This document shows, one piece after another, positions 1 through 14,078 of a stretch of 64,000 nt of DNA. How positions within the stretch are numbered: the first letter of the stretch is position 1; every line of letters starts with the position of its first letter. The notes below the pieces were generated by a model. That model searched no databases, was not told the DNA's origin, and worked only from the letters and a program-made list of their open reading frames with translations. A program made the position numbers and the translations under genes. This stretch comes from Epichloe hybrida (taxonomy: Eukaryota; Ascomycota; Sordariomycetes; Hypocreales; Clavicipitaceae), in the NCBI GenBank assembly GCA_019022495.1, contig JAFEKR010000032.1:248001-312000 (forward strand), written 5' to 3'.

Positions 1-3000
1 TAGGCTAATACTACTAGCTTAGAGAGTGTAAGCTACTACTAGGCTAACTTACCCTTAAGGATATTTCTATAGGTACTCTAGTTAAGTTTCCTATTAACCT
101 ATACTCCTAGGAATTTATATAATTTTATAGGCACTATCTCCTTTACTTTAAGTTAGACTTTAGCCTAGGGAGGTTTATAGGACTTACTAAAGTATATAAG
201 TTTAGTTTTAGCTAGGTTAAACTTAACTCTTACTTACTTTACTTATTCCTTATAGATTTTCTATATAGCTTTAAGTCTTCTTTAGGTCTATACTATATTC
301 TTACTAAAGGCTACTATATTTATATTATTTATAAATCCTATAGCTACTATACCTAGGATAGCCTAAAGGTAAATATAGAGCTTTACTAAGTAAAGTAAGA
401 AGAGAATTAGGGAGAGGGGTAATTCTTATAGGGTACTAGCCTTAATTACAAATAGTCTAGAGAGTTTTTTATTAAAGCTAAGCTAGCTTATTCTATTTAT
501 AAGGAAGCTTTATATTACTATTATTAGCTATTATAAGACTCCTATCTTTATAAGTAAGTGTATTAGGTATAGGTAGCTAACTTTATTAAACACTAAAGAT
601 ATATTTATTTACACTAGTAAGGTAATACTACCCTTTCCCTAAGCCTCCCTAATGTATTTAATAAGGACTTTTATTATAGTTTTTATTAATCTATTTATTC
701 TATTACCTATCTAGAGTTTAGGGAGTAGTTCCTTTACCTTAGTAAAGGCTATAAGTTACTTTACTATTACTACTTCTATAATCTTTCCTACTATATTAAG
801 TAGTAAGATTAGTCTTTATATATTAGCTTTTCTTATTTTCTTAGTAGTTTTACTAGGTTTCCTAATTACTACTACTCTTATAGTTTAGAAGTAAGCTAGG
901 AAGTATTCTATTTCTAGGACTATATTTAGGAGCCTAGCTATAGTATCTTTAGCTAGGTTATCACAGGCTTTAATAAGGCCTGCTAGGAGTTTATTATCTC
1001 CTAGCGCCTTCTAGCTAGCTATGTTCGCTAGGATATTATTAATCTTCTCTTACTTAAATTATTCTTTATCTAGTAGTAGTGTGTTTTCTAGCTCTAGGAA
1101 GGAGAGGTCTAGTATATATAAGAGGTTTACTATTAGCTTAGGGAAGAATCTTTATACTAGTACACTAGCCTTATTATTGTATGTAGTAGCTAGGTTAGGG
1201 TTGTTTTCACTTCTTTCTAGCTCAGGGAGTCTAGGGAGCTCCGGGGGGGCCTAGCTTCGAAGTCAGGCCTATCTCTCAAGCCTCCAGACCCCTTTGTCTT
1301 TTTCCTATGTGTTGGCCTTTTGTAATGCGTCCCTCCATGCGTTGCCTACGAATACGCTTCAGTTGCGGGGCTCTTCTAGGTTGATTGTGCGAATAGGGGT
1401 GTTCCAGTCATTGCTGTATCCCTCCGAGTAGAGGGAGTAGATATTGACTCCTTATAGCTTTACTAGCGACTAGTTAGTCCCTCCCTAGGCTAACTATAAC
1501 CCTACTCCGTGTTTCTTATTTATATATACTATATTACGTCCGTTATAATACGCGAGTTAAAACTAGGCAAGGCCTAGTGCCAGGGGCCATAGGTTTCTTA
1601 TGTGTTTCTATTCTTAGATTATAATTACATCTATATTAGTCTAGTAATAGAGCGCTATATATACTAGTTTATTCTTCTTATTTATATTCTAGAAAAGGAC
1701 TTATAATATTATTATATTAATTAGGGGGGCTGTTAGTTACTACTATCTTATACTAGCTTTGTTCTAGCTCTAAGTTGCTCTATATATTATCTAATACTTC
1801 CTAATCTTAGTTATTTAGTGCTTTATTCTATATTTATAAGGTATTCTCTCTTTCTACTTACTATAATAATAGGTTCTACTACTATACTAGGTCTCTTATA
1901 AGGTGTAGTTAAGCCTTTACTTAGGGAGTAGGTAGTAAAGCAGGAGGGCTATTTAAGATATCCTACTTTAGTAGTATTTTACTTCTCTTTTAGGATAGGA
2001 TAGTCCCTTAACTAGGCTAGGTATAGTCTAGAGCATAGGATATAGTTCTCTTTTACCTATTTATCTTTTATAAGGTAAGAGGACTCTTTATCCTTATAAT
2101 AGCTAGCTCTATACCTACTACACCTTAGTGCTACCTTATAGAACTTAGCTATATAGCCTATTTAGAAGTAATTATAGTATTATTAGGGTTATAAGGTCTT
2201 ATTATATAGTTTAGTTTAGAAAAGCTTTACTTTAAAGACTATACTATCTCTATATATTTTATTAGTATCTTTTACTTTAGCTAGGCCTAGTATTAGAGTG
2301 GTTCTTTAAGCACCTTTACCCTAGGGTTATCTTACTATTACCTTTACTATATTTACCTTATTAGCTTTTCTAATTTCTATTACTAGGTTCTTAAGAGAGG
2401 TATATTTAGTTAGGAATCCTTTAATAATAACGCTAAGTATATAATAGTAAAGGGCTACCTCTAGCCTAAATGCTTTAGTAATTTATTTTTAGTCTTCTCT
2501 ATATTAGGTAGCGTTTCCTTTAAAGGTAATAATTATATCCTTACTAAGGAGTCTTCTAGCTACTACTACTATAGCCTAGCCTATAGCTCTATTTACTACT
2601 ATTACTATATCTTCCACGCCCCTAAACTAGAGTAATTCCTAGATAGTATTCCCTTTAATAAGTATCTCTTAGTCCTATTTACTAGGGATCTAGAGGGGGG
2701 GAGGTAAGCTATTTATTTATTTAGGAGCTAGGCTAGCAGTAATGCTTACCTAGGTTAGGGTGTTGCTTCCTTTAGTTCCTTCTTTAATAGCCTCTTTAAG
2801 AGCTTATTTAAGGGCTTCTTTAGTAATATAGATATTACTATTATTATAGTTTATTACCTTTACTTTAGCTTAGGTATAGTCTACTACCTATCTAGTAATA
2901 GCTTTAGTAATATACTACACCTAAGTAACTTTATTACTAGGGATAAGGCTTATAATTTTATTATAGTATTTTGTATTATCTAGATATTTAAATTAGATTT

Positions 3001-3266
3001 AGTCTATTATAAGGTTATTCTTGCTGCTCTAAATATTAAACTATTTTATTCCTACATTTAGGTAGTAGTAGCTCTATACTAGCCCCCTTTCTCCTAAGTT
3101 AATTACTATTAGCACGTTCGCACTCCCACTACTAGCTCTGTTATAATATAATATTATAGGGGGGGGTAAACAAAGGCAAGGAATTTAAATATTGATGTGG
3201 TTTGTATTTTAGAGGCGATTCCGGACCTTGAGATTGGTGCGGAAGTTTGTGCGAAGGTTTTATATC
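1..3266 (-). mobile_element. Tad1-like LINE (non-LTR retrotransposon) relic, RIP-degraded, cut by window edge
   Basis: Read on the minus strand through many stop codons, this stretch has the order of a fungal LINE. At about 2,185-2,060 there is an ORF1-type zinc-knuckle region (Cys and His spacings partly lost to C-to-T changes). At about 1,720-1,330 there is an endonuclease-like region. From about 1,250 towards base 1 there is a reverse transcriptase N-terminal part, recognisable from its 'W-K-A-P-G-D-D-K' and 'VVIRKPSKTTK' surroundings. No frame is open. A patch at 1,255-1,440 is less AT-rich than the rest. The 5' end meets a copia fragment at about 3,266, and the 3' end lies outside the window. 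The family call rests on motif reading only. Confidence 0.7.
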
Positions 3267-3570
3267 CTTAATATAGCTACCCCCTTTCTTTTCTTAATTA
3301 CTAATATAGATAAGATATAAGTTAAGATTAATAACCTTACTAATATACTTATCTAAGGTAATAAGACTATACCTATTATGTAATAATAGGGGTATCCTTA
3401 GTAGCTACTAAATATAAGAGAAATAGTTACCTTCTACCTTTTAGAAGGAGATATCTATTAATTATATTATTAACTTAGTTACCCTTCTATTTAATAACTT
3501 ATAAAGATCCTTTACTAAGCTAGTCATAAAGTTAAACGCTAGGTAATTAAGGAATTAACTAAAGTCTACT
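3267..3570 (+). mobile_element. Ty1/copia integrase fragment (oldest copia copy), truncated both sides
   Basis: This 300-bp piece matches 6,685-6,988 in the same orientation with scattered transitions, so it is the protease-integrase junction of the same copia family. On the left it is cut by the LINE relic. On the right it stops at 'gtctact', exactly where the LTR of the next copia copy begins; the match inside that copy continues past this point with different sequence. It therefore looks like an older copy that served as the target for the element at 3,571. Confidence 0.75.
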
Positions 3571-3836
3571 TGTTAATTCCTTCGGATCTTCATTAGTTTA
3601 ATCATGGCTGAAGACTAGACTAAATTATAGGTCTAGCGCAATGTATGTAATGCGATTAGCTGCATTAATTTACTACCCCCTCTTTTGCCCTATATATAGG
3701 TTTCGCTTACTTTCCTAGCATCTAGACTTTCCCTCTCTTTTTCCTCTTTCCTTCCTAGCTAATTTAATTAACTATTATTAACTTTAATTATATAGGATTA
3801 CCCTTATACTTATATAGGACCTTAGTGTAACTAACA
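3571..3836 (+). repeat. 5' LTR of Ty1/copia copy 1
   Basis: This 266-bp unit starts TGTTAATTCC and ends GTAACTAACA. It has two further copies in the window: 42,117-42,372 (inverted) and 50,915-51,176 (direct). It is followed at once by CTAATTAGTAGTTA, the putative primer-binding region that also follows the LTRs at 49,943 and 50,556. All three copies differ mainly by C/T and G/A transitions, as RIP produces. Confidence 0.85.
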
Positions 3837-6800
3837 CTAATTAGTAGTTAACTTTATAACTATAAATAAGCTAGGTATTATAAGAAAAGATATTTTTATA
3901 AATACTACTACCACTACCCCTTATTATACTATAATAGTTATTATAGTAAAGTGGTATAACTATATAAGTATACTAAAGGAAAAGACTAGAATCCTAGTTA
4001 TAGGCTTATTAGGCTTCTAAGGAATTAATCTATTAACCCTTAGGCTAAGGGATATAACTTTGTTATATTTATCTAGGATATTATTATTAATTATTAATTT
4101 TATTATCTATTATAAGAAAACTAACTAACTAACTAAATTTATTACTATAAGGCATTTATTTCAAACCTAACGTTAAATAACCTTAGCTAAGCTAGCTAAT
4201 ACACTTATAAATTCTCTTTAATACATTACCTTCTAATAAACCTTTAATCTCTCCTTATAAGTATTTACTACTTATTTTTACCCCCTTTACTCTTAGTGCT
4301 ATTTACCCTATACTTATTAGTAAGAGAGAGAGATTACCTCCTTCCCTCCTTTTTATAAAAAATAGGAAGTAGTAATTCCTATTATTCCTTTATTACTTTT
4401 CCTATTATTTTCTAGTTACTTTTAGAACTTCTATTACTTTCTTTATCTCTATTAATTTATTCTTATTACTACTTTTACTACTTTTACTACTTTTTCTTCT
4501 ATTTTTCCTATTTTCGTAATCTTCTAATTTTATTAGAGTAATAACGCTTCTAAAGTATAAAAGAAAAACCTTATAATAGTAATAGGCAAATATAGAAGCT
4601 TAATTAGTAGTAAAAATAATAAATTAGTAATATTCCTTTTATAGTTAAAGATAGTAAAGGAATCTAGACTTTTTATAAGAGTAAAGGCTACTAGTAATAG
4701 TAAGGCTCTAACTATTACCCCTAAAAGACCCTAAGAGTATAAGTTACCCTTATATCTTTAATAGCTTACTTATAACTTCTCTAGTAATTAAAAAGAATTT
4801 ATTAAGCTAGATTTAGAGACTACTATATAGCTTAAGCTTAATAACTAGATTATAAGATTTATTAACCTTAGTGAATATTAAGGTTAAAGAGATAATAACC
4901 TATAGGAATTATTCTAAGAAGACTTTAAAGGCTAGTGTAAAAACACCTTTAAAAGGGCTATAAAGAAAGTTATTAGAGAATTATATAATTCTCTATAAGA
5001 TTATAGCGTTCTTATTAAGTAAGGCCTAGGATATTTAATCCTAGTATTTCTTAAAGAAGTGCTTTATTAAACTTTAATACCTCTTTAGTTATAGGAGAGA
5101 TTATAAGAGAGACTATAATCTTCTAAACCCCTAAAGCCTTAATATTAATAGCCCTAATAACTTACCCTAGAAATTCACCTTCCCTAACCCTAAAGACTAT
5201 ATAAACCTTTATAAGAGCCCTCATAATAATTACTATTAAATTAATAGCTTTATCCTAATAATTATTATTAATAATAACTAGGGGACTATTATTTATAATA
5301 AAATATGCCTTTATAGTAATTTGCCTCTAAAGATTAAATTATAAAGAAAATCTTAGAGCTTATAAAAATATATAAGAATAGTAACTGCTATAGTAGGAAG
5401 CTATATAACTTCTTAACGCTAAAAATTACAGTCTTTAAAAATAAGTATAATAGAATTAACCTTCCTTAAATGCATTATTAGAAGGCTTTCCTTATTATAT
5501 TAATAGGTAATACTAAATAATACTTCCTTAATTACCTCTTTAGAAATAACTATTCCTATAAATAAATAATTACCTATATCTATTAATACTTTAAGATAAA
5601 AAGTAACTAGTAATTCTATTACTACTAATAAAGTAATATAATATTAAAGAATATAATTAAGAAAAACCCTAATAAAAGCAAGCTTAATTACCTTAAGATT
5701 ATATTATTAACCCTTAAGAAAATTTATAAAGAACTATACCTTACTAGAATAGTAAATACTAAGCTTTATAAGTAAGCCTTAAATACTATAGCTAGTGTAC
5801 CTAAATATTAGATAGTAAAATATATACACTCCCTAGGCTTTAAAAGTCTTACTAAAGACCTCTATAAGGTAATTACTATTATAGAATTAAATAAGAGATT
5901 CTCCTAATACCTTTAGTACTAATAAGAAAACCCTCTAAAGGCTATATTTACTAATTATTAGTATAGATAGTAATTATCCCCCTACAGCAAAGGAAGCTAT
6001 TATAAATAAAGCCCTAGGCTAAGCACTAAGCGCTGCTTTATATATAGTAAGAGTAGCTACTAATTCTTTAATTACTTTACTAAAGAGTATTAAAAAAAAA
6101 AGGACTACTAGTAAGCTAGTAAAATATATTATATACCCCCTTTAGAGAAGAGATTCTAGGTATTTCTTACCTCCTATAAAGGGTAAGATAATAATAAGCC
6201 TAATAAGGACTTAGGTTAGAATTAGGAATTATATCTTTTAGCCTATATAGAGGCTAAAGATAATAATAATATAGAGAAGCTACTATTAATAGTATACCTA
6301 AGTATTATATAATTCTTCTACTCTAGATTATAAACTAACCATAACGCTACTAATATTAATATTCTTATAACCCTAAATAACTAGGCCTTTTAACACATAT
6401 TCCTTAGGTAGGAGCTTTATAAGCTATAAGAGTGTAATAAAGGCTTAATTTACTATATCTCTAAAGAATACTATTCTAAAGAGGTCTTTAGAGGGATTAT
6501 ACCTAACACTAGCGCTATAGGAAAGTTAACTATAGGAGAGGCATAAGTAAAGGCTTTATTAAGATTAATACCTTTATTAAAGATAACCCCCTATAAACCC
6601 TAAATTATTATATTTAGTGCTAGATTAGTAGTTATAAGAGAAATCCTTTATATGCTTATAGAACTTAGAGAGCTTAAATTCTATGTCCTTAATATAGCTA
6701 CCCCTTTCCTCTTCTTAATTACTAATATAAATAAGATATAAGTTAAGATTAATAACCTTACTAATATACTTATCTAAGGTAATAAGACTATACCTATTAT

Positions 6801-7362
6801 ACAATAATAAGGCTATCCTTAGTAGTTACTAGAGATAAGAGAAATAGTTACCTTCTACCTTTTAAAAGGAGATATCTATTAATTATATTATTAACTTAGT
6901 TACCCTTCTATTTAATAACTTATAAAGATCCTTTACTAAGCTAGTTATAAAGTTAAACGCTAGGTAATTAAGGAATTAACTAAAGTCTACTACTATTACT
7001 AAATATATAGAAAGGCCCCTAGTTAATTTAAGTTTATAATTAAAGATAACTACAAATTCAACTACAAGATCATTGTTAATATCGTGTAGATCGATAGCTA
7101 ACTAGTACTTCATATTGTTAATTTAGTAATATTATTCTAGGTAGCCTAATTCCTTAATCTAAGGAAGCAGAAAGCTTAAGATATCTAGGACACTATCCAC
7201 GAATATTAAATTAATACTTATCTCGGACCTCTAGAATAGATTATATATAACGCTAGTAACAACTTCGCTTCCGCTAAGTTTAAGCACTATGCTTAACTAA
7301 TGTTAATTAAGACTAATAAGATGCTAATTAAAGCCTATAATAGTATTAGAAAGGTTAAGAGA
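3837..7362 (+). mobile_element. Ty1/copia copy 1, internal region: gag, protease, integrase (truncated, RIP-degraded)
   Basis: The plus strand, read through RIP stops, gives a fungal copia polyprotein. A Gag body runs from about 4,800 to 6,000, with its Cys-rich knuckle (core 'KRCFICSKSSY') at 6,028-6,060. An aspartic protease site corresponding to DTGASGKS sits near 6,495-6,530. The integrase N-terminus (HHCC zinc-binding region about 6,850-7,020) is followed by the start of the catalytic core at about 7,060-7,360. The region 4,150-7,362 is repeated in inverse orientation at 26,400-29,600. The copy stops at 7,362, inside the integrase, where the gypsy 'A' LTR begins; its own reverse transcriptase and 3' LTR are absent from this position. 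Confidence 0.8.
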
Positions 7363-7565
7363 TTGTGAGAACAGAGGGATAGCTAGGCAAGAGGTATGGG
7401 GGCGTTCGTATATTAACTAAAGCTTGCTAGGTCTAAGTGTGTTATACGTGCGAGTTGCTAACTTATAGCTAGTAACTTACTAGTATTACGTGAACCTAGC
7501 CCTAGGGTATAGTATGCCTGCCTAGTGGTGTGCTAGCGCGCTAGTGTTATAAGTAAGGCCTTATA
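7363..7565 (-). repeat. 3' LTR of gypsy 'A'
   Basis: This 203-bp LTR on the minus strand runs from TATAAGGCC (RIP form of TGTGAGGCC) to TTCTCACAA. It pairs with 13,887-14,078 and with a less mutated fragment at 55,388-55,503. Confidence 0.8.
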
Positions 7566-9536
7566 ATTACCCCCTTACTTTTAGCTAGGCTCCTAAATAG
7601 CTTTTAGTAGGTACTATATAGCTATTTACTAAGTAATAACTATACTAAAATAATAATAAATAATATTAGTGTTTAAGTATAAATTTATCTATAACTCCCT
7701 ATTATATTACTAACTTTTCCTTTTCTTATCTATAGTAAACTTTTCCTTAGATACTATTATATTATTAGTTACTATAACTTTACCTTTATTACTTACCTTA
7801 TTATTAGAATAGAATTAGATAGGGAAAGCATTAAGAGTGTTATTATTATAGCTATCCCTAATATCTATTTAAGAGGATGTTCCTATATATATTATCTGTG
7901 TATAGGTTACGTAAACGTTAAGAAAAATTCTCTAGCTAAGCCTAATATCCCTTAGATTAACTATTAATTCCCTAGCATACTAACTACTATTATTAAATAG
8001 AAATATTTAAAGCGTTATATCTAGTGTGTTAAATATAGTAATACTTATAAGATAGTAAGTATATTATATTCTTTGCTCTTTTAGTCCTTAATTACCTATA
8101 TCTCTCTAAGTAATACTAACTATATAAGGGGATTTTCTAGATTTTCTTACTATCCTTAATTAGGTAAAAACTTTAATAAATACCCTAAGTAATTAGGACC
8201 CTAATAACCCTAATAATTATATATTTTCTAAGGTAACTTGCTACTATTTTAGTACTGATTATCTAAACCTTATTTTAGGGTTTAATTATGCTAATATAGC
8301 TTATTATGTTTTCTTTAGTTTAACTAGGGCTGCTAAGGTTTATTAGGTATGTTTTATTATATATTCTCTAGACCTTTACTTACTCCCTAGGTAAGCTACT
8401 TTAGCTATATATAATTAGTATATTATTTTATATTAGTAACTTTTAGTTACTATATATCTTACCCTTACCCTAGGGATTATAAGTTATTACTTCTCCTTTA
8501 CTACTTATTTGCTAACTTTTTATAGCTAAATTATACTATATATTATAATTCCTAGAAAAGAAAAATAACTTTATAGCTATAATATTATAATCTAGGATTT
8601 ATACCCTAGGGGGTAGTAAAGCACTAGTTTTTCTAAGTAATAAAGGTAGTGGTTTAGGAGAATAAGAGTAAGGGCGCTAAGTATCTCCTTTATAATAGCA
8701 TTATTTTAATATATAAGGGGGTAACTATAAAAGGGTTTCCTATAAGACTCCCTTCCTTATAGGTATTTTTTCTTTTATTATTTAGTAAATAGTTTAATAA
8801 GGGTTTTAATTAGAGTGTAATAGTAGCTAATAAGGCTAGGCCTTTTTTATAATTACCTTATCCCTTATTACTTATACCTTACTTATATCTTACTATACTT
8901 TCTACTTATTTTACTTTAATAGAAAGCTTAAATTATATATTAAGCGCCTTCTATACTTTCTAACACTACTTATTAATTATATTTACTTAGCTAGCCCTTT
9001 TATTTTACTAGGTATTTATTACTTTTATATATTTTTCTATAATCTCTAATTTCTTTAACTTTAAACTTATTATTATTATCTTTAAGGTCTAATATTAGTA
9101 TATCCTTATCTAAGGTATTTTCCTAGTAATTCTATAGCTCTAATAAGCTAATATAAAATATATTATATAGTTAGCTATACTTATTAGGTAACGCTAGTTA
9201 GTATACTTATTTACTTATAGTATTAAGTATTTAAAATAGCCTAATAAATCTTAGGTTTAGCTTTTATTTTATATTCTTAAGCCTAATATTCTTTACTAAT
9301 AGTAGTACTAAGTCTTCTCTTTTTAAGGTTATTAGCTAATATCTTTAGTTATAGTACTTTACTTACGCTTTAGTAGCCCTTACCTAGTTATATACTAGTT
9401 TCTCCCTAACCTTATATAGCTTTTTAATATATATATAAGCCTTTAGGACCTCTCTCTCTATGCTTTTACCCTTAAGAGTAAGGTAAAACTTAGGTAAATA
9501 GCCTATAAAAGTATAGTTAAGGAAGTAGCCTATTAT

Positions 9537-9784
9537 TTTATTAATAGTATTATTATATATAAATTAAGCTATTAGGAGTAGCTTTAGCTATAGTTATTAG
9601 TTCTTTTTAATAAAATATTATAGGTAATACTTAAGTACTTAATTTATTCTCTTTATTTACTTTATTAATAGTATTATTATATATAAATTAAGCTATTAGG
9701 AGTAGCTTTAGCTATAGTTATTAGTTCTTTTTAATAAAATATTATAGGTAATACTTAAGTACTTAATTTATTCTCTTTATTTAC
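9537..9784 (+). repeat. Perfect 124-bp tandem duplication inside the gypsy 'A' integrase
   Basis: Bases 9,537-9,660 and 9,661-9,784 appear identical base for base. Because 124 is not a multiple of three, the duplication shifts the frame of the integrase relic. Identity between two copies that are otherwise saturated with RIP changes means the duplication came after RIP. Confidence 0.9.
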
Positions 9785-12700
9785 TTATTAGTTTAGGGGT
9801 AAAACACTATTAAAAGCCTTTACTTTATATATAACTAGTAATATACCTCTAACTAGAATTAGCTTATAAATACTAACCCTCTATTAGATATAATACTCTC
9901 TAGCGCTCTAAATTATAGCTTAATCTCCTTATAGAATAACTTTACTAATTTAGCTATATTAATTATAGTCTTTATAGGAAGAAAGATAAAGTACTTAGTA
10001 AATTAGTTTATAATTACTAGAATTATATTAGTTTCTTACTTACCTAGCTATACTAGTAGTAAACCTATAATAAAGTCTATTAAGATCTCTACCTATAGTT
10101 ACCTTAGTATTAGTAATAATTTAAGGCTTCTATAGGGGTAATGCTATCTTATTACTACATGCTAGTATACTCTATAGCTAGATATATAGTTTAAAATAGC
10201 TTTACTTATTACTAGCTACTAATAGTAATATTTTAGTAGCTTTAGAGTGTATTTAGTTCTAAAGTAACTTACTAATAGATTATTATAGTATAGCTATAGA
10301 AGCTCCTATTATAAGATAGGCTCCTATAAAATAACTACTTAGTCTTTATATATTAGGAAGCCCCTTATATTATATAACTATAGACTAGCTTTTCCCCTCC
10401 TTTTTACTTAGGAGTTAACCTTATTTTTATGCTTTTATAAATCTAGATCTTAGTCCTATACCTTCTATAGTAATTATACTAATAGTTTATTTACTATAGA
10501 TTAGTAAGGATTTAGTAATATAATAGCCCCCTAAATTACTTATACTATACTAATATCTTAAATATATATTACCTTCTTCTTAAAATTACTCTTATTTAGC
10601 TAACCTATTACTAGATTTATAATAGCTAACTAGCCTTTTACTTAGGTTACTCTTACCTTAGTAAGTTCTAAGACTAGTGTTATACTATAACTTCTTTAAT
10701 ATATTAGTACCTTTTCTTTTACTATATAAATATTTACTATCTTCCTTTAAAGCTCTAGTAAAAGCGCTTTATTTAATATAAGTTTACTCTTATAATTAAA
10801 CCTTCTTAATAGTGTATTTATAGGGTTACTTTTCCTTAGTCTATACTTAATTATAAAATAGAAAGGGTAAAGGAATATATACTATTATACCTATCTTTTA
10901 TTTAGCTTTTACTACCTTATAAAGGTCTATAGGTTATAATAGTCTAATAGGACCTCTATAGGTATTTCTATGCCTTTAATATAATATTACTAGTATTTAA
11001 ATAACTTTACTATAGTAAGTAGCTCTTAATTAGCTATACTATAGTTATATTTAGTATCTATAAACTTCCTTAACTAAAAGGCTACTAGATACTAATAGCC
11101 CTTATTATCTTACTAAGATAGGATTCTTACTATTATAAAAATTAAGGTATTTATTTTAATATATACTACCTAACTTAGGTTATAGTGTTAGAGTAAAGGT
11201 GCTTACTAAAAGGTATCTTTTAGCTAGTTAAATGCTAACTACTCTTTTTCTCTAAATATAAACCTCCTAGTCTAGATACTATTTTAACTACCCTTTATTA
11301 ATAAATAAAAAGGTACTATAATCCTAGAGTATTTATAGATAAACTATTAGTAAAAGTTATAGAACCCAAGAAATAACTATATATTTTTAAAACTTATTAG
11401 CTCCTTTTATTCTCTAATTATATTAACCTAGTAAGTATCTATTAATATCCTATTAATAAAGAGAATAAACCCTAGGAATTTTACTAATTCCTTATAAAAA
11501 GAGTACTTAGAGGGTTTTATATATAACTTTACTAACCTTATATATTTAAGGACTTACTTAATATATTTAGTGTACTTTTTCTTTATCTTAGAGAAGATTA
11601 AGATATTATTTAAATACACTATATAAATAGTATTAACTAGCCTATGTAATACTTTATAAATATAACTCTAGAAAGTAACTAGGGTATTTATTAACCTAAA
11701 AGGTATTATAAGGTACTTATAGTACTTATAATATATATAAAAAGCTATCTTCTATTTATTACCTTCTTTAATATAAATTTAGTAGTATATATTCTTAATA
11801 TTAATCTTAGAAAAGAAACAGGCCCCTTAGTATTAATTAAGAATCTCTAAAATTAAGGGGAGAGTAAAATGATTTTTCTATATTACCTTATTAAGCCCTT
11901 AATAGTTAATATATAGCTATAGTATTCTATCCTTCTTTAGTATAAATAAGATAGGTATGCTTACTAGGCTCTTTAAGGGTCTTATCTAGCCTTTCTTTAG
12001 GTTATTATTAATATATTCCTAGAGCTTTTTAAGTTTACTTTAGGAGAGAGAATAAATTAGTTTATATAGGGGTATAGCTCCTAGTATAAGATTAATTATA
12101 TAGTTAGTTAACTTCTTTAATAGGAGGCTCCCTACCTTATCTAATATAAATATATCTTTAAATTTATATAGTTTCTCTAGGATATCTTTAATAGTTTTAT
12201 ATACTCTTACCTTCTCTTTATCTTTAAGAGAGATAAACTTATTCTTTAATACGCTTATAATAGTATATATAATTATCTTATTATATATTACCTTTATAAA
12301 CTTATAGGAAGTTAGTAGTAAAAAGGCTACTTTTCTTTTTTTAAACTATTATTCTTATAAGTATAAGTAGAGATATATATATTTTTCTATAAGTATATGT
12401 ATTCTAATTAATATAGGGCTTCCCTCTACTCTTAGGTCCTTATTAATAGCTATATATAGTAACTTAAGATCTTTCTCTTTACCCTATAAATCTTTAATTA
12501 TAATAGGTACCTTATAGACACTATATTAGGGGACTATTAAAGCCCTTATTACCTTTAAGATAGGTGCTATAGCCTTAGCCTAATTAAGCTTATAAGTCTA
12601 TGTAAATTAGGCGCTTATAATATTAATCTTAGTGTAACTATTAAGATCCGCTGCTATTTTAATATCTTTATGCCTATAAATAGTAACTAGTATACAGAAT

Positions 12701-13886
12701 TAGTATCCTATTAGTACCCTAGTATTTAAGGTAAAGGTAAGGGCTTTTACTTTTACCTCTAGGAGTTTTCCTAGCTCTCTTACTAGTCTTTCCTTAGCTT
12801 ATTATAATTATAAATAAGGTGCTTTATACTACTATAGTTAAAGCACTATCTTCTTTCTTATAGTTTATTATTATTTAAATAGGTAGCTAGGGTCTTTTCC
12901 TTATTCTTATTCTTATCTCTTTAGTCCTTATTTAGCTAATACCCTTATAAGAAGTTATATCTTTAGTATTAAGCTGCCTTATATAGCCCCTTCTCTTCTA
13001 AATTATTAAGCTTTTGCTTATTCTTTAATATTACCTCCTAAAATTACTAGGTAAGTTATATAATATCTTCTTGTGTTAGACTAGTAATATTTATATATAG
13101 GTTAATATAATCTTATAAGTTAGGAAGTAATTTTATAAAGAATATAAGAGTATAAGTCTTTTCTAGAGTGTATTCTAGGTGTTTCTTTAGTAAATCTAAG
13201 TAAATACTAAACTTAATAAGACTCTAGCCCTTCTTTTACTTTATGTTTTCTAGCTATGTAACTATTTATATATTATAACTTATAAAGTCTTTAAGTAGTA
13301 TAAGGGTTTAGTCTTAGAACTTATCCTAGTTATCCTTAGGATAATCCTAACTATTAGCTAGTTATTCTTTAATATATTAGTCCTATCTAGCCTAATAGTT
13401 TATATATATATAGTTAAGTATAAAGAGAATCTTTTAGTTATCCTAGTAATACTTTTTCTTTACCCCCTTAAAGGTATAGTTAAGGTTATTAAGCTATATC
13501 TTATACTTCTATAGGTTTATAAGGTATTAGAGTTTTATAATATTTTAGACCTTAACTTCTTAGCTACTAAGGCTTAAGAATAAGCTATCCTTTTAGCCCC
13601 TTTTTACCAGTTCTCTATAAGATTATATTAAGTTAGTAAGCTTTTTTTCTTAATCCTATAGTTTCTTAAGTTACTTAAGCTAGGTAATTTACTCTCTAAC
13701 TACTACCTCTTCTATCCTTATAGTAAAGGGTATAGCTTTAGATAGGGTTATAGAATATTATATATCCCTAGCTATAGTATTACTATTATCTAGCTAATCC
13801 TAAGTAATATATAGTATAGTTCTAGTAAATTAGATTATTCTCCCCTCTATATTACTCTTAGGTAATTAGTAAGAGAAGCTTTAGAA

Positions 13887-14078
13887 TTATTAAAATAAAG
13901 GGATAGCTAGGTAAGAGGTATAGGGGCGTTTATATATTAACTAAAGCTTACTAGGTCTAAGTGTGTTATACATGCAAGTTACTAACTTATAGCTAGTGGC
14001 TTGCTAGTGTTACGTAGACCTAGCCCTACAGCGTAATGCGCTAGCGGGGTGCACCCGTGTTGTGAGTGGGGCCTCACA
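13887..14078 (-). repeat. 5' LTR of gypsy 'A'
   Basis: This is the partner of the LTR at 7,363-7,565. Its outer (right) part is much less RIP-mutated than its inner part, with intact CpG-containing sequence at about 14,015-14,078. Confidence 0.8.

Larger units (their letters stand above)
7363..14078 (-). mobile_element. Ty3/gypsy LTR retrotransposon 'A', RIP-degraded, both LTRs present
   Basis: Two direct LTRs (7,363-7,565 and 13,887-14,078) bound a 6.7-kb unit. Read on the minus strand it has a Gag zinc knuckle near 12,840-12,790, a reverse transcriptase at about 12,080-11,720 (the LSP..L..Y...L.KGWI.PS.SPA and LCVDYRGLN-type blocks are recognisable through the stops), and an integrase core at about 10,100-9,600 (SDRGSVF and HPQT-type blocks). 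That order, with RT before integrase, is Ty3/gypsy. A purine-rich tract lies just inside the left LTR, as expected for a minus-strand element. No target duplication is seen: the left flank is copia integrase and the right flank is copia reverse transcriptase on the other strand, so one side has been rearranged. Confidence 0.85.

Noticed and set aside
1021..1254. 77-codon open frame as a gene
   Set aside because: It is the complement of the LINE reverse transcriptase relic in a RIP-altered stretch; composition is Ser/Leu-rich noise.
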